Positions 44,759-54,156 of a DNA stretch of 64,000 nt are shown piece after piece. The notes beneath the pieces are model-generated. The model was not told the origin of the DNA and ran no database searches. It saw nothing but the letters and a program-made list of their open reading frames with translations. Numbering within the stretch: position 1 is the stretch's first letter; each line of letters begins with the position of its first letter. Made by a program: the position numbers and the translations under genes. Where the stretch lies: the NCBI GenBank assembly GCA_030842085.1, contig JAUUSE010000003.1, forward strand, positions 1-64,000, written 5' to 3'. The DNA is from Timburyella sp030842085 (GTDB lineage Bacteria > Bacillota > Clostridia > Oscillospirales > Acutalibacteraceae).

Positions 44759-46057
44759 TTAATCTTCAAGCTCAAAATTATATTCGGATATATTTACGAC
44801 TCGGTTTTCAAGCCTTGATTTTTCTGCCGCAAAAGCCATAATGTGGCTGTAAACAGAATTACGAGCCGATGACAGCATATTTGTGCTCTTTGAGCGGACG
44901 TTGTTGATGAAGTCGGCAACTAAACGGTGGTCGCCGCCGCCGTGGCCGTGGATGTCCTCGTTTACGTTTACCGGAATATTGACGCAGAAAGGGTATTTAT
45001 CCTGGTCTGGCTTTATAAATCCGGCGTTTTGGAATTTATACAAATTAATACTTGTAGTGGTGTCCTCAAGCTTTGCTTCAAGCTGTCCGTGAGAACCCAT
45101 AAGCTTTATTGTACGGCTGATACCCTTTGTAAATCCGCACATAGTAAAGGCGACATTAACTCCATTTTCAAAATTTATAATGCTTACCTGATTATCGACG
45201 ACATTATTGTCGCAGCGATGTACACACCTGCCGTACGGTCCTGTTTCAAGCGCCTTGGTTCGTGCATCGAGTGATGGGTCAAGGCTTACTACGTCGACCG
45301 GCCAAGCGGTATTTTTGCCGAGATAAAGCTTAGTAGCGTCATACGGGCAGTTGTCGCGGTACTTGCAGTCGTCGGTGCAGCGGTCGGTTGAGCCGTTCGG
45401 AGCGCTCTCTTTATTAAAATAATTCAGGCTGCCGAAAGATGCAACACTAACCGGCTTAGAGCCGACAAGATAATAAAGCAAATCCATATCATGGCAGCTT
45501 TTTGCAAGTATCATCGGAGAGGTCTCGTCGCTGTTGCGCCAATGTCCGCGTACAAAGCTGTGTGCCATATGCCAAAATCCCACATTTTCATTGTGCTGTA
45601 TTGCGATAAGACGTCCAATCTCGCCGTCGTCAAGGAGCTGCTTTATCTTCTGGAATATTTCCGTAAAGCGCAGCACATAGCAAAGCGACAAAAGCACGCC
45701 CTTTTCTGCGGCGTGGTTTGCCATGGCGACGCATTCGTCAAGATTTGGCGACATGGGCTTTTCAAGCAGTATATCATAGCCGCAGTCAATAGCCATCATA
45801 GTGGGCTCATAATGCATCTGATCCTGTGTGCAGATGAAAGCGCAGTCGGCAATTTTACCGCGTGCAAAAAGCTCTGGATAGTCGGAAAAGCAATTTTCAG
45901 GCGCAATGCCGTATTTTTTAGCGTAAAGCTCGCGCCGTTCCTTTACCGGCTCAACAACTGCAACCATCTGTAATTCATCCGGGTGCTCCAGACTGTAGGT
46001 GGAATATTCATTTCCTCTGCCGCCGGCGCCTACCAGCACGGCTGTAACTTTTTTCAT
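44759..46057 (-). CDS. Gfo/Idh/MocA family oxidoreductase
   Basis: 432 residues. The N-terminal Rossmann domain starts VTAVLVGAGGRGNEYS and has the family motif LLEKPMSPN; the C-terminal alpha/beta substrate domain includes CHDMDLLYYLVG. A Cys-rich insert (RCTDDCKYRDNCPYD) in the middle is found in a subset of the family. Likely an NAD(P)-dependent sugar or polyol dehydrogenase acting in the cytoplasm. The leaderless spacing to the next gene (divergent, 140 bp) suggests shared control with the secreted protein at 46197. Confidence 0.87.
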   Translation of the reverse strand: MKKVTAVLVGAGGRGNEYSTYSLEHPDELQMVAVVEPVKERRELYAKKYGIAPENCFSDYPELFARGKIADCAFICTQDQMHYEPTMMAIDCGYDILLEKPMSPNLDECVAMANHAAEKGVLLSLCYVLRFTEIFQKIKQLLDDGEIGRLIAIQHNENVGFWHMAHSFVRGHWRNSDETSPMILAKSCHDMDLLYYLVGSKPVSVASFGSLNYFNKESAPNGSTDRCTDDCKYRDNCPYDATKLYLGKNTAWPVDVVSLDPSLDARTKALETGPYGRCVHRCDNNVVDNQVSIINFENGVNVAFTMCGFTKGISRTIKLMGSHGQLEAKLEDTTTSINLYKFQNAGFIKPDQDKYPFCVNIPVNVNEDIHGHGGGDHRLVADFINNVRSKSTNMLSSARNSVYSHIMAFAAEKSRLENRVVNISEYNFELED

Positions 46058-46136
46058 TTAAAACACCTCTATGGTAAATTTCAATAGTATTTTACTCAAA
46101 GATTATTATAAAGTCAATAAGATTAACAATTAATTG

Positions 46137-46165
46137 TTGACAGTAATTGGAAAGCGTTGTAAAAT
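46137..46165 (+). promoter_or_regulatory. Promoter of the secreted Ser-rich protein
   Basis: TTGACA (46137-46142) and TAAAAT (46160-46165) are separated by exactly 17 bp. The spacer contains GGAAAGCG, reminiscent of half of a LacI-family operator, though not a full cre match. Confidence 0.7.
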
Positions 46166-46196
46166 TAATTTATTAAATAAGGGAGGTTGTAAACCT

Positions 46197-47186
46197 ATGA
46201 AAAAACTGCGTTTATTATTAAGTGCTATTGTAATAACCGCACTGGCAGCTACTACTATAATTACTACGACTGCAGCTATACCTGATGGCTCGGAAATAGG
46301 GCTGAATCTTCTTCCTGAGTCAGTTGACGAATTATATCCAGGAAATGGAAGTGAGGACGGATACACAGCTGCGCTAGATGATAACGGCCTTGCTTTGACA
46401 TTTACCGAGGCAGGCGAGGCCAACGGCTTTGTACAGGTAAAATACACTTTTGGCGAAGCTGTTAATTTAAATCAGGCTCCAATTATAAGGATAAAGACGC
46501 ATTTTACCCGTACTGACCCGGAAGAAAATTTGCCGCGCGTTAATTTAAGAATTAATTATACGACTTCGACCGGCGAAAGCAATTACATAATGATAAGCAC
46601 CATGGATGATATTTTTGAGGTCACCAACGGTTCAATTAATACGGATATTGATACAACGATAAACGTCTTTGAGCTTCTTTATAACAACGACCTGCTCACG
46701 CCGGACGGCGTAATCATAATAGATGAAGTTTCTTACTGGATGGGCGGCGACGCAGGCCTTGTGCTCACATATGACTATTTATACTTTGAAAAGGGAACTC
46801 CTACAATAAACGGTGAAGAAACATCAACTTCTGAACTGTTCAGCAGCACGTCCTCTGCGGCTTCGACTGCTGCTTCGGGCAGTGATTCATCAGCTGCTTC
46901 TACTTCTGCATCCAGCAGTACTTCAAGAGCCAGCTCTTCTTCAAGGACTACCGGCGGAAATAGCGGCAGAAATGATGACAATAATATGGTTATGTGGATA
47001 GTAATCGGTGCTGTAGCGGCTGTTGTAGTTATTGCTGTTATTGTACTGATAGTTGTTAAGACAAAGAAATCGGGAGCTTCTGCGGAGATTACAGACAACA
47101 GCACAGATTCACCGGATGCTGGGGAGACGACAGAGGAAAAATCCGAAGACGACGCCTCAGAAAAAAAGGACGATGACGAAAAATAA
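46197..47186 (+). CDS. Secreted Ser-rich protein with a C-terminal membrane anchor
   Basis: 329 residues. A signal peptide (1-27, hydrophobic then TTAAIP) is followed by a predicted beta-rich domain (about 30-200) with LNLRINYTTSTGESNYIM-like strands, resembling carbohydrate-binding folds only in general character. Then a Ser/Ala/Thr-rich linker (205-255), a membrane segment (about 263-285) and an acidic, Lys-containing tail. ATG 46197 follows GGGAGG; the upstream frame is not translated from a site. Function unknown; likely a surface-displayed domain. Confidence 0.75.
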   Translation: MKKLRLLLSAIVITALAATTIITTTAAIPDGSEIGLNLLPESVDELYPGNGSEDGYTAALDDNGLALTFTEAGEANGFVQVKYTFGEAVNLNQAPIIRIKTHFTRTDPEENLPRVNLRINYTTSTGESNYIMISTMDDIFEVTNGSINTDIDTTINVFELLYNNDLLTPDGVIIIDEVSYWMGGDAGLVLTYDYLYFEKGTPTINGEETSTSELFSSTSSAASTAASGSDSSAASTSASSSTSRASSSSRTTGGNSGRNDDNNMVMWIVIGAVAAVVVIAVIVLIVVKTKKSGASAEITDNSTDSPDAGETTEEKSEDDASEKKDDDEK

Positions 47187-47233
47187 TCATTGAGTTAAAC
47201 TGATTATATGTTTTATCAGCTTAATATGATTAA

Positions 47234-47262
47234 AAAATCCCCCGGTTTTACTGGGGGATTTT
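47234..47262 (+). terminator. Terminator of the secreted Ser-rich protein
   Basis: AAAATCCCCC (47234-47243) pairs with GGGGGATTTT (47253-47262) around a 9-nt loop. Confidence 0.88.
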
Positions 47263-47638
47263 AATTATTGCGCTCTTAAGCTGAAAAACGCCTGCAGAAA
47301 CTGATATAGATAGAAAAAGCTTTAGAAATGACTCTTGAAGAAAGCAGATATCTATCAAATGAAAAAATATATTGGCTTCAACCCGCGGTCTATTATTTAG
47401 CAGTTTGCGTGTGTAGGGAAATGTCACACAACTATATAATTTAGGGTTATTTGAGAATGTAAATCTGTCAAACTGGCATATGATAAACATACATGTCCGA
47501 ACCGCCCGCGGTTTGAAAATAATCTGATATTCGTATATAATATTATACAACTGAAAAGCTTGATAAATGCGATATTCATTTATGGGAGATATGATTGCAA
47601 ATTACAATAACGCCGAAGAAAAATAATAGAGGATAAAA
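47263..47638. other. Non-coding region before the LysR cluster
   Basis: About 375 bp, A/T-rich, with no supported gene on either strand. A promoter for the small peptide and LysR gene is expected near its right end (TATAAT at 47536-47541 in ATATAATATT), without a clear -35. Confidence 0.4.
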
Positions 47639-47743
47639 GTGCGGCTCTTTAATACAATAGCGATTACCATGATGATTTTTTCACTTTGTAACATACTTGT
47701 GTTTATGAATATGGAAAGACGACAGGATAAGGCGGTGAATTAA
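47639..47743 (+). CDS. 34-residue predicted membrane peptide upstream of LysR
   Basis: GTG 47639 is preceded by AGAGGA (47628-47633) with a 5-bp spacer. The product is a single hydrophobic helix (NTIAITMMIFSLCNILVFMN) followed by a charged tail MERRQDK. Its TAA ends one base before the TTG start of the LysR gene, and the LysR ribosome site lies inside its last codons, so the two are likely translationally coupled. No family is recognised; it could be a real small membrane protein or only a coupling leader. Confidence 0.45.
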   Translation: MRLFNTIAITMMIFSLCNILVFMNMERRQDKAVN

Positions 47744-48652
47744 TTGTATAATCCCCATCTTGAGACATTCCTGCGTGTGGCCGATGCGGGCAGCTTTAAC
47801 AAGGCAGCAGAAGAGGCATATATTACTCCCACTGCGGTTATAAAGCAGATTAATCTGCTTGAAGATTCGTTAGGGGTAAAGCTTTTTGACAGGACACATA
47901 GAGGACTAATACTTACAAAAGCGGGAAGGTCTTTGTACCAAGACGCAAAATATATTATTCAGTATTGCAGAGATTCTGTAACGCGTGCCAAAAACGCCAT
48001 GCAGGAGGATATAAACGTTATACGGATTGGAAGTTCACCCATGACGCCCGCCCAGCTTTTAATGCAGCTATGGCCTAAAATTCAAGAGCGTTGTCCCGAT
48101 ATTAAATTTCAAATTATTCCATTTGAAAACACGCCGGAAAACGCACGCGAAATTTTAGGGAATTTAGGGAAAAATATTGACGTGGTGGGTGGCATTTTCG
48201 ATGAAACTATGCTTGACCTAAGGCGTTGTGCAGGACTGGAGCTATCACGCGAGCCATTTTGCTGCGCCGTTTCTATTCATCACAAACTGGCGGCAAAAGA
48301 TAAGCTTCAAGTCTGCGATTTGTATGGAGAAAATCTTCTGTTAATGCACAGGGGCTGGAGCCGCTATGTCGATGAGCTGAGGGATGATTTATGGAAAAAT
48401 CACGACCAAATTAATATTATAGATTTTGACTTTTACAATATGAATGTTTTTAACCGATGCGAAAACAGTAATGACGTGCTGTTAGCCTTTCCCGGCTGGG
48501 CAAATGTCCATCCACTTTTAAAGGTTATTCCTGTTGAATGGGAGCATAGTATTCCTTACGGACTATTACATGCTAAGCAGCCATCTGAGACAGTAAGCAA
48601 ATTTCTTACAGCAGCAAAATCGGCGGCGAAAGGAAAAGAAATAAAGAGTTAA
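47744..48652 (+). CDS. LysR-type transcriptional regulator
   Basis: 302 residues. The N-terminal winged HTH is typical: LETFLRVADAGSFNKAAEEAYITPTAVIKQINLLEDSLGVKLFDRT, then LTKAGRSLYQDAKYI and a long helix to the effector domain (about 90-295), IRIGSSPMTPAQLLMQLWPK. TTG 47744 follows AAGGCGGTGA. It heads the cluster of lipoprotein hydrolases and oxidoreductases to 58244 and is the natural candidate to control it. Effector unknown. Confidence 0.92.
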   Translation: MYNPHLETFLRVADAGSFNKAAEEAYITPTAVIKQINLLEDSLGVKLFDRTHRGLILTKAGRSLYQDAKYIIQYCRDSVTRAKNAMQEDINVIRIGSSPMTPAQLLMQLWPKIQERCPDIKFQIIPFENTPENAREILGNLGKNIDVVGGIFDETMLDLRRCAGLELSREPFCCAVSIHHKLAAKDKLQVCDLYGENLLLMHRGWSRYVDELRDDLWKNHDQINIIDFDFYNMNVFNRCENSNDVLLAFPGWANVHPLLKVIPVEWEHSIPYGLLHAKQPSETVSKFLTAAKSAAKGKEIKS

Positions 48653-48671
48653 AACCTTTAGGTATAAACTG

Positions 48672-48713
48672 ATAAACAAAACGAGACTTCTGATGAGGTC
48701 TCGTTTTGTTTAT
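48672..48713 (+). terminator. Terminator after the LysR gene
   Basis: A perfect 16-bp stem (48672-48687 with 48698-48713) around a 10-nt loop. TATAAT overlaps its 3' edge and may be the -10 box of the next gene. Confidence 0.85.
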
Positions 48714-48748
48714 AATACAGGCAGAAAGAAAAACGGCAGGTGAAAAGA

Positions 48749-49780
48749 TTGAAAAAGACGGCTTTTATTATGGGAATTTTGTGGCTGCTGTTATGCCTTG
48801 CCGGATGCGGCGCAAATCAAGAAGGGGAAAACGGCAATGCTGTGCAATCGGCAAACAATGGACAGGCGGGAAAAATGGAAAGCTCAATACAGTCAGTGCA
48901 AGACTCAAATGAGCCGTATACGGCAGATACTAAAATATCGGATGTAATAAACGATGACGTTTTTGGAGATTATGGCAGGCTTATATTTCCTGTCGATTCG
49001 GGATATTACAGCGGCAATACGCTTGGTGAGCTAAAGCTTACATGGTATAACAACATTGACGCTGATAAAACAGTAGAGATTGCCAATTACCTAAAAAGCC
49101 GCGCTGCTTCTGGACAGACAGTGTTTTATGATATTTATACTGACGAGGAAAAGGCGGCCGATCCCAATAAAGAGGATACGGGACTGTTTTTCTTTAAGGG
49201 AAATTCTGGCGAAAGATTTGCAGTTTGCAACGCGGGCGGTGGATTTGCTTATGTTGGAGCAATGCAGGACAGCTTTCCGCATGCGCTCGAATTGTCGAAA
49301 AAAGGGTATAATGCCTTTGCTCTGATTTACCGGCCGGGCGCCCAAACCGCCTGTGAGGACCTTGCGAGGGCAATCAGCTTTATTTTTGAGCACGCGGCCG
49401 AGCTTGAAGTAAATACAGACAGCTATTCTCTTTGGGGCGGATCTGCTGGTGCAAGAATGGCGGCGTGGCTCGGCTCTTATGGGCCGGCAGCATTTGGCGG
49501 AGATAATTTGCCGAAGCCTAAGTCGGTGATTATGCAGTATACAGCTCACAGCGATTACAGCCAAGATGATCCGCCAACATATGTCTGCGTAGGTGAAAAC
49601 GACTCAATCGCGAACTGGCGTGTAATGAAACAGCGAATAGACAGTCTGGATGCGCTCGGCATTGATACTGAATTTCATGTATACCCAAATCTCGGCCACG
49701 GTTTTGGACTTGGAACAGGAACTTCAGCGGAGGGCTGGCTCGACGACGCGGTAAATTTTTGGGAAAAGCATATGAATTAG
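48749..49780 (+). CDS. Lipoprotein alpha/beta hydrolase (esterase)
   Basis: 343 residues. The signal sequence ends in LAGC (lipobox, Cys 20), so the enzyme is anchored on the outer face of the membrane. The catalytic region has LWGGSAGARMAAWLG (Ser), GENDSIAN (Asp) and NLGHGFGLG (His). This resembles the acetyl-xylan esterase/BD-FAE-like branch. TTG 48749 is preferred because AGGTGA then has a 6-bp spacer; GTG 48740 is also in frame. First structural gene after the regulator; two more lipoprotein hydrolases lie in the cluster. Confidence 0.82.
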   Translation: MKKTAFIMGILWLLLCLAGCGANQEGENGNAVQSANNGQAGKMESSIQSVQDSNEPYTADTKISDVINDDVFGDYGRLIFPVDSGYYSGNTLGELKLTWYNNIDADKTVEIANYLKSRAASGQTVFYDIYTDEEKAADPNKEDTGLFFFKGNSGERFAVCNAGGGFAYVGAMQDSFPHALELSKKGYNAFALIYRPGAQTACEDLARAISFIFEHAAELEVNTDSYSLWGGSAGARMAAWLGSYGPAAFGGDNLPKPKSVIMQYTAHSDYSQDDPPTYVCVGENDSIANWRVMKQRIDSLDALGIDTEFHVYPNLGHGFGLGTGTSAEGWLDDAVNFWEKHMN

Positions 49781-49796
49781 GCAAAGGAAGATAGCA

Positions 49797-50966
49797 ATGA
49801 ATAATTTTATTTTTGAAAATACAACAAAGGTATATTTTGGAAAAGGCTGCGTAAAAGAATACCTGAACTGCCTGACAAAGGACTATACCGGTACTATAAT
49901 GCTTGCCTATGGCGGTGGTTCAATTAAGAAAAATGGAATTTATGACGAAGTTACCTCCATTTTAAAAGAGTCGGGCAAAAGCATAATAGAGTTTTCCGGC
50001 ATAACGTCTAATCCGACTTATAAGAAGGTGCTTGAAGGTGCAAAAATAGCGAGAGAAAATCATGTGGAGCTACTCCTTGGGATTGGCGGCGGCAGCGTAA
50101 TGGACTGCTGTAAGGCAATCTCTATTGCCGCCAGATACAACGGCGATGCATGGAATGATTTTTGGATGCATTCGGGAGTTTTTGATTTTGAGCCCCTGCC
50201 CCTCGGCGTAATTGTTACAGTTGCGGGCACCGGCAGCGAGTGCAACGGCGGAGCGGTTATTACTAATGAGGAGGTGAAAATTAAAACAGGCAGAGATTAT
50301 CCAAAATGCAACCCAAAGTTTGCACTGCTTGACCCAACATACACATACAGCGTTCCAAAACAGCAGATGATATCCGGCGGATTTGACATCCTTTCTCATA
50401 TTATGGAAACCTATTTCAGCGAGCCGGACGATGACAATGTTTCTGATGACATTTCTGAGGCCCTTATGCGCAGCGTAATACGCAATCTGCGCGCTGCGGT
50501 TAAAAATCCGGAGGATTACACCGCAAGAAGCAACCTGATGTGGGATGCGACAATGGCGGAAAACCGTATTATCAAACTGGGTAAGCGCACTGACTTTGAA
50601 TGCCACCAGATGGAGCATCAGCTGGGAGCATATACAAACTGTAACCACGGCGCTGGGCTGGCTGTACTTCATCCAGTATATTACCGCCATATTTGTAAGG
50701 CGGGCAAGTCAAAATTTGCCCGTTTTGCCACTAAGGTTTGGGGAATTGAAGCAGAAAACAAATCCCAAGCAGAGTTGGCAAACGCCGGAGTCGACGCCCT
50801 TGCCGATTTTATTAAAGAAATCGGACTGCCGACAACGCTTCGGGAATTGGGTGTTACAGAGCAGACAGATATTAAAAAAATTGCCTATTCATGCAATATT
50901 GTATCAGGCAGCTATAAAAAAATGACGCACGAAGAAATTATTGAAATTTTTATGGAATGTTTTTAA
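49797..50966 (+). CDS. Iron-containing alcohol dehydrogenase (BdhA/YqhD-like)
   Basis: 389 residues of the Fe-ADH family, reducing aldehydes with NAD(P)H in the cytoplasm. GIGGGSVMDCCKAI is the nucleotide loop; metal ligands are in GGFDILSHIMETYF (Asp/His), ECHQMEHQL and NCNHGAGLAVLHP (His). This is the butanol dehydrogenase/YqhD-like type. 16 bp downstream of the lipoprotein esterase, so cotranscribed. May detoxify or reduce aldehydes released by neighbouring enzymes. Confidence 0.93.
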   Translation: MNNFIFENTTKVYFGKGCVKEYLNCLTKDYTGTIMLAYGGGSIKKNGIYDEVTSILKESGKSIIEFSGITSNPTYKKVLEGAKIARENHVELLLGIGGGSVMDCCKAISIAARYNGDAWNDFWMHSGVFDFEPLPLGVIVTVAGTGSECNGGAVITNEEVKIKTGRDYPKCNPKFALLDPTYTYSVPKQQMISGGFDILSHIMETYFSEPDDDNVSDDISEALMRSVIRNLRAAVKNPEDYTARSNLMWDATMAENRIIKLGKRTDFECHQMEHQLGAYTNCNHGAGLAVLHPVYYRHICKAGKSKFARFATKVWGIEAENKSQAELANAGVDALADFIKEIGLPTTLRELGVTEQTDIKKIAYSCNIVSGSYKKMTHEEIIEIFMECF

Positions 50967-50987
50967 CTTAGAAAGGAGATAATTACT

Positions 50988-51638
50988 ATGAAAAAATTGA
51001 CAGCATTATTTATGAGCATGCTGCTGGTTTTTGGCCTTGCCGCCTGCAGCAATCAAGGGAGCGGCGGTTCTGCCGCCTCTAACTCAGCGTCCGGCAGCTC
51101 GGGAGCTTCGTCGCAGGCAGATGCGTCGTCTTCTGCCACGACAGGCCAAATCGGTGGCAAAGTGCTGGTTGTTTACTTTTCAGCCACTGGAAATACGGAA
51201 GAGGCCGCAAATTATATCGCAGCGGCGACCGACGCCGACGTTTTTGAACTTGAGCCAGCAGAGCCGTATACTGATGCAGATTTAAACTGGACAGACGATG
51301 AAAGCCGTGTTGTGCGCGAGCACGATAATCCGGATGAAAGAGATATTGAGCTTGTATCGGCAACGGTTTCCGACTGGGATTCATATGATACAGTATTTAT
51401 CGGATATCCCATCTGGTGGGGCATCGCAGCGTGGCCGGTAAACGGGTTTATTGAGGCCAACGACTTTACGGGGAAAACAGTTATTCCTTTCTGCACTTCA
51501 TCAAGTTCCGGCTTAGGTCAAAGCGGAACGCTGCTGGAAGAGCAGGCAGGAACTGGAAACTGGCTGGAGGGACATAGATTTTCATCCAGTGTTTCTGAGG
51601 AAGATGTTCAGCAGTGGGTTGAAAGCTTAGGACTGTAA
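50988..51638 (+). CDS. Flavodoxin-domain lipoprotein
   Basis: 216 residues. Signal sequence ending LAAC (Cys 20), then a Ser/Ala-rich spacer (25-55) and a flavodoxin fold: VVYFSATGNTEEAANYI is the FMN phosphate loop, GYPIWWGIAAWPVNGFI the second FMN loop and PFCTSSSSGLGQS the third. An extracytoplasmic flavodoxin of the flavodoxin_4 type, probably carrying electrons outside the membrane. AAAGGAG precedes the ATG; 21 bp after the alcohol dehydrogenase. Confidence 0.88.
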   Translation: MKKLTALFMSMLLVFGLAACSNQGSGGSAASNSASGSSGASSQADASSSATTGQIGGKVLVVYFSATGNTEEAANYIAAATDADVFELEPAEPYTDADLNWTDDESRVVREHDNPDERDIELVSATVSDWDSYDTVFIGYPIWWGIAAWPVNGFIEANDFTGKTVIPFCTSSSSGLGQSGTLLEEQAGTGNWLEGHRFSSSVSEEDVQQWVESLGL

Positions 51639-51670
51639 TTTATGCGTTTGAGGTGAAGGAGGCGCTCTTT

Positions 51671-53044
51671 TTGAAAAGAATTATTGCGCTGCTTTTTCTG
51701 GGAATATTTACATTTACTCTTACCGCTTGCAGTAGTACGGGAGAATCTGCAGTGAATCAGGTAAGTGAGGCAGGAAGAGAAATACAAAGCGAAGCAAATT
51801 CTAATGTCTTAATCGCCTATTATAATGGCGAAAGCGGAGATTCCGTAAAAAATGCCGCCTCCCTGCTGGAAGAAACTGTGGGCGGCGACATGTTCTCAAT
51901 CGGAGAAAGCGCCGATAAGGACTTTTCCAAATACGAGTTTATATTGTTAGGATTTGCCGGAGAAAATAGTACTTTGCCTGACGCTATCCAAAGTTTTTTA
52001 AGTGACCATGATTTTGGAGCAAAAACTATATTCCCCTTTGTATCAGGTAAAGAGAATGATTCGAGCTTAATTTTATCAGCTATTTCTGATTTACAGCCCG
52101 GTGCATTGCTGGGGGAAAGCGCACTGATATTTTCCGGTACTACGGAAGATAACAGTCAGGAAATTATCCAGTGGAGCAGCAATCTGCCAATTTCTGATTA
52201 TGCTCCCACCCCAGAAATCGGGACAGGAAATACGGTTGCTACGGCGACAATTACTCCTCATGAACAGCAAGTGCTGTATTTATGGGAGGAAGGCAATGTG
52301 CCAGCTGTTACAGAATATACCGTTAATAACAGGAATTATTCAGACGATCCGGATTTTCGGCCGTATATTACCAGCTTTCCTGTTTCGAATGGAGTTACAG
52401 TTAAGGGCGCCGTATTAATTTGTCCCGGCGGCGCTTTCCAATTTCGCAGCGACCAACCGGAAGGCGTGGATGTTGCCGAAGCTTTGAGCGAACTGGGATA
52501 TCAAAGCTTTGTGGTAGATTATCGACTGCGTCCCTATACTCAGCAGGAGGGCGCGCTTGATTTGGCACGTGCCGTAAGATTTGTCCGCGCTCATGCCGAA
52601 GAATACGGAATTGATGAAAAGGACATTGCTGTAATGGGATTTTCGGCAGGCGGTATTTTAAGCGGAGAAATGTTGTTAAACTTCGGTGGAGAAATAAACG
52701 GCACGGCACTGGATACGTCATATGTGCCAGATAAGTTGGATGAGATTTCTGCCGATGCCGCTGCCTGCGGAATGATTTATTCATTCTACGGCCGTCTCAG
52801 CGTGGGGACTACAGATGTAGAGCTGCTGCGCTCCGGAGACCTGCCGCCCACTTTTTATTGCTATGGCACCCGCGATCCGTTTTATAATCAGTTTTTGGCA
52901 AATGAAGATGCGGCCGAACAAGCCGGTGTAGCCGTGGAACGGCTGCAGCTTGATAATATGCCGCACGGCTTTGGCGCCAGAGGCGGCTGGATTCCTACTT
53001 ATGATGAATGGCTGGAAAAAATATTTAATAACAATAATATATAG
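51671..53044 (+). CDS. Lipoprotein fusing a degenerate flavodoxin domain to an alpha/beta hydrolase
   Basis: 457 residues. Lipobox LTAC (Cys 20). Residues about 42-175 follow the flavodoxin pattern (SNVLIAYYNGESGDSVKNAA; FILLGFAGEN; IFPFVSG), but the FMN phosphate loop is altered relative to the neighbouring SATGNT. Residues about 200-457 are an esterase-type alpha/beta hydrolase: ICPGGAF oxyanion motif, GFSAGGILSGEM (Ser near 325), GTRDPFYNQ (Asp) and NMPHGFGARGG (His). TTG 51671 follows GAAGGAGG; the frame from 51653 overlaps that site. Follows the flavodoxin lipoprotein by 32 bp. Confidence 0.8.
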   Translation: MKRIIALLFLGIFTFTLTACSSTGESAVNQVSEAGREIQSEANSNVLIAYYNGESGDSVKNAASLLEETVGGDMFSIGESADKDFSKYEFILLGFAGENSTLPDAIQSFLSDHDFGAKTIFPFVSGKENDSSLILSAISDLQPGALLGESALIFSGTTEDNSQEIIQWSSNLPISDYAPTPEIGTGNTVATATITPHEQQVLYLWEEGNVPAVTEYTVNNRNYSDDPDFRPYITSFPVSNGVTVKGAVLICPGGAFQFRSDQPEGVDVAEALSELGYQSFVVDYRLRPYTQQEGALDLARAVRFVRAHAEEYGIDEKDIAVMGFSAGGILSGEMLLNFGGEINGTALDTSYVPDKLDEISADAAACGMIYSFYGRLSVGTTDVELLRSGDLPPTFYCYGTRDPFYNQFLANEDAAEQAGVAVERLQLDNMPHGFGARGGWIPTYDEWLEKIFNNNNI

Positions 53045-53356
53045 CTATATATCACGGCAGGAATTTATTATAAGAATTACAACTAACATAAAAAATATAA
53101 AGTTTTGTCGTAATTTACGTATTTAAAGAGTATGCTTTGCTAAATCCGAAAGAATACTGCGCTGCCTGCGGGCACCGCAGTATTTAAACTTCTTCCTATA
53201 GGCGATGCCGCTTTAAACAGATACTGCTGCCAACATTATTCGCAGTAGTGATTTATATGCGATTATAAAAACAAAAGTATAAGGACTCTATTCGGAGGCA
53301 ACTTTTACAGGAGCGTGGGAAAGCTAATCCGAGATGTAATAAAAAAGGAGCGTATA
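53045..53356 (+). other. Non-coding gap within the redox cluster
   Basis: About 310 bp with no supported gene. A CGCTGCCTGCGGGCACCGCAG inverted repeat near 53159-53180 could fold but has no T run. A new promoter for the downstream genes is likely here. Confidence 0.35.
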
Positions 53357-54067
53357 ATGGACAGACCATATGTAATTTGCCATATGCTTACCTCACTGGA
53401 CGGGAAAATTGACGGGGAATATATGAGCTCAGATATATGTGTACCCGCACTTAAGGCATATGGCGAACTTAGAAATTTTTATAAGTGTCAGGCAGTACTT
53501 TATGGAACAACTACTATGGCACAAGGCTATTCAGATGGATTAGTCAAAAATTTGCCTGTTAGTGATGAGAAACATCCTATAGAGGACTATATAGCTGTGG
53601 CCGACGCAAACAACTATATTATTTCGCTTGATCCTAAAGGCGAGCTTGGCTTTCACTCAAATTATATACAAAGGAAAAACCGGCCAAAATCTCATGTGAT
53701 AGAGGTGCTGACAGAAGGTGTGACAAACGACTATCTTTCATATCTGCGGGAGCTTAATATTTCTTATCTTTTCGCGGGTAAAAAAGAAATCGACTGCCGC
53801 CTTTTGTTAAATAAGCTTTACAGAATATTTGCTATAAAACGTATAATGGTTGCAGGCGGAGGTATTACAAATTGGTCGTTTGCTGTAGAAAATTTGATAG
53901 ATGAATTAAGTCTTGTAATTGCGCCGGTAGCCGACGGAAACAACACATCTGCTTCAATATTTGAACGGGCCAAAGACTTGCCCCTTAAGACTACTGTTTC
54001 ATTTAAAATAAAAGAGGCAACGCCGCTTGAGTGTGGAATTCTCTGGCTGCGTTACCTGACAGAATAA
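53357..54067 (+). CDS. RibD C-terminal/dihydrofolate reductase-like reductase
   Basis: 236 residues. The RibD-C/DHFR-like fold is seen in YVICHMLTSLDGKIDG at the N-terminus, VLYGTTTMAQG, and MVAGGGITNWSFAVENLIDELSLVIAP near the C-terminus. Such proteins are NADPH-dependent reductases; whether this one acts in riboflavin synthesis is doubtful as no rib genes are near. ATG 53357 follows AAGGAG. Part of the redox cluster. Confidence 0.85.
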   Translation: MDRPYVICHMLTSLDGKIDGEYMSSDICVPALKAYGELRNFYKCQAVLYGTTTMAQGYSDGLVKNLPVSDEKHPIEDYIAVADANNYIISLDPKGELGFHSNYIQRKNRPKSHVIEVLTEGVTNDYLSYLRELNISYLFAGKKEIDCRLLLNKLYRIFAIKRIMVAGGGITNWSFAVENLIDELSLVIAPVADGNNTSASIFERAKDLPLKTTVSFKIKEATPLECGILWLRYLTE

Positions 54068-54156
54068 CAAATATATTTTAGTATTATACAGATAAATCTT
54101 AAAAATTTGTTATAATGCTTTGTAACATAATAAAAGAAGAATGGAAGGAGCATATT

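Noticed and set aside
46144..46160. Possible catabolite-repression (cre) site in the promoter at 46137-46165
   Set aside because: The spacing around the central CG does not fit the consensus.
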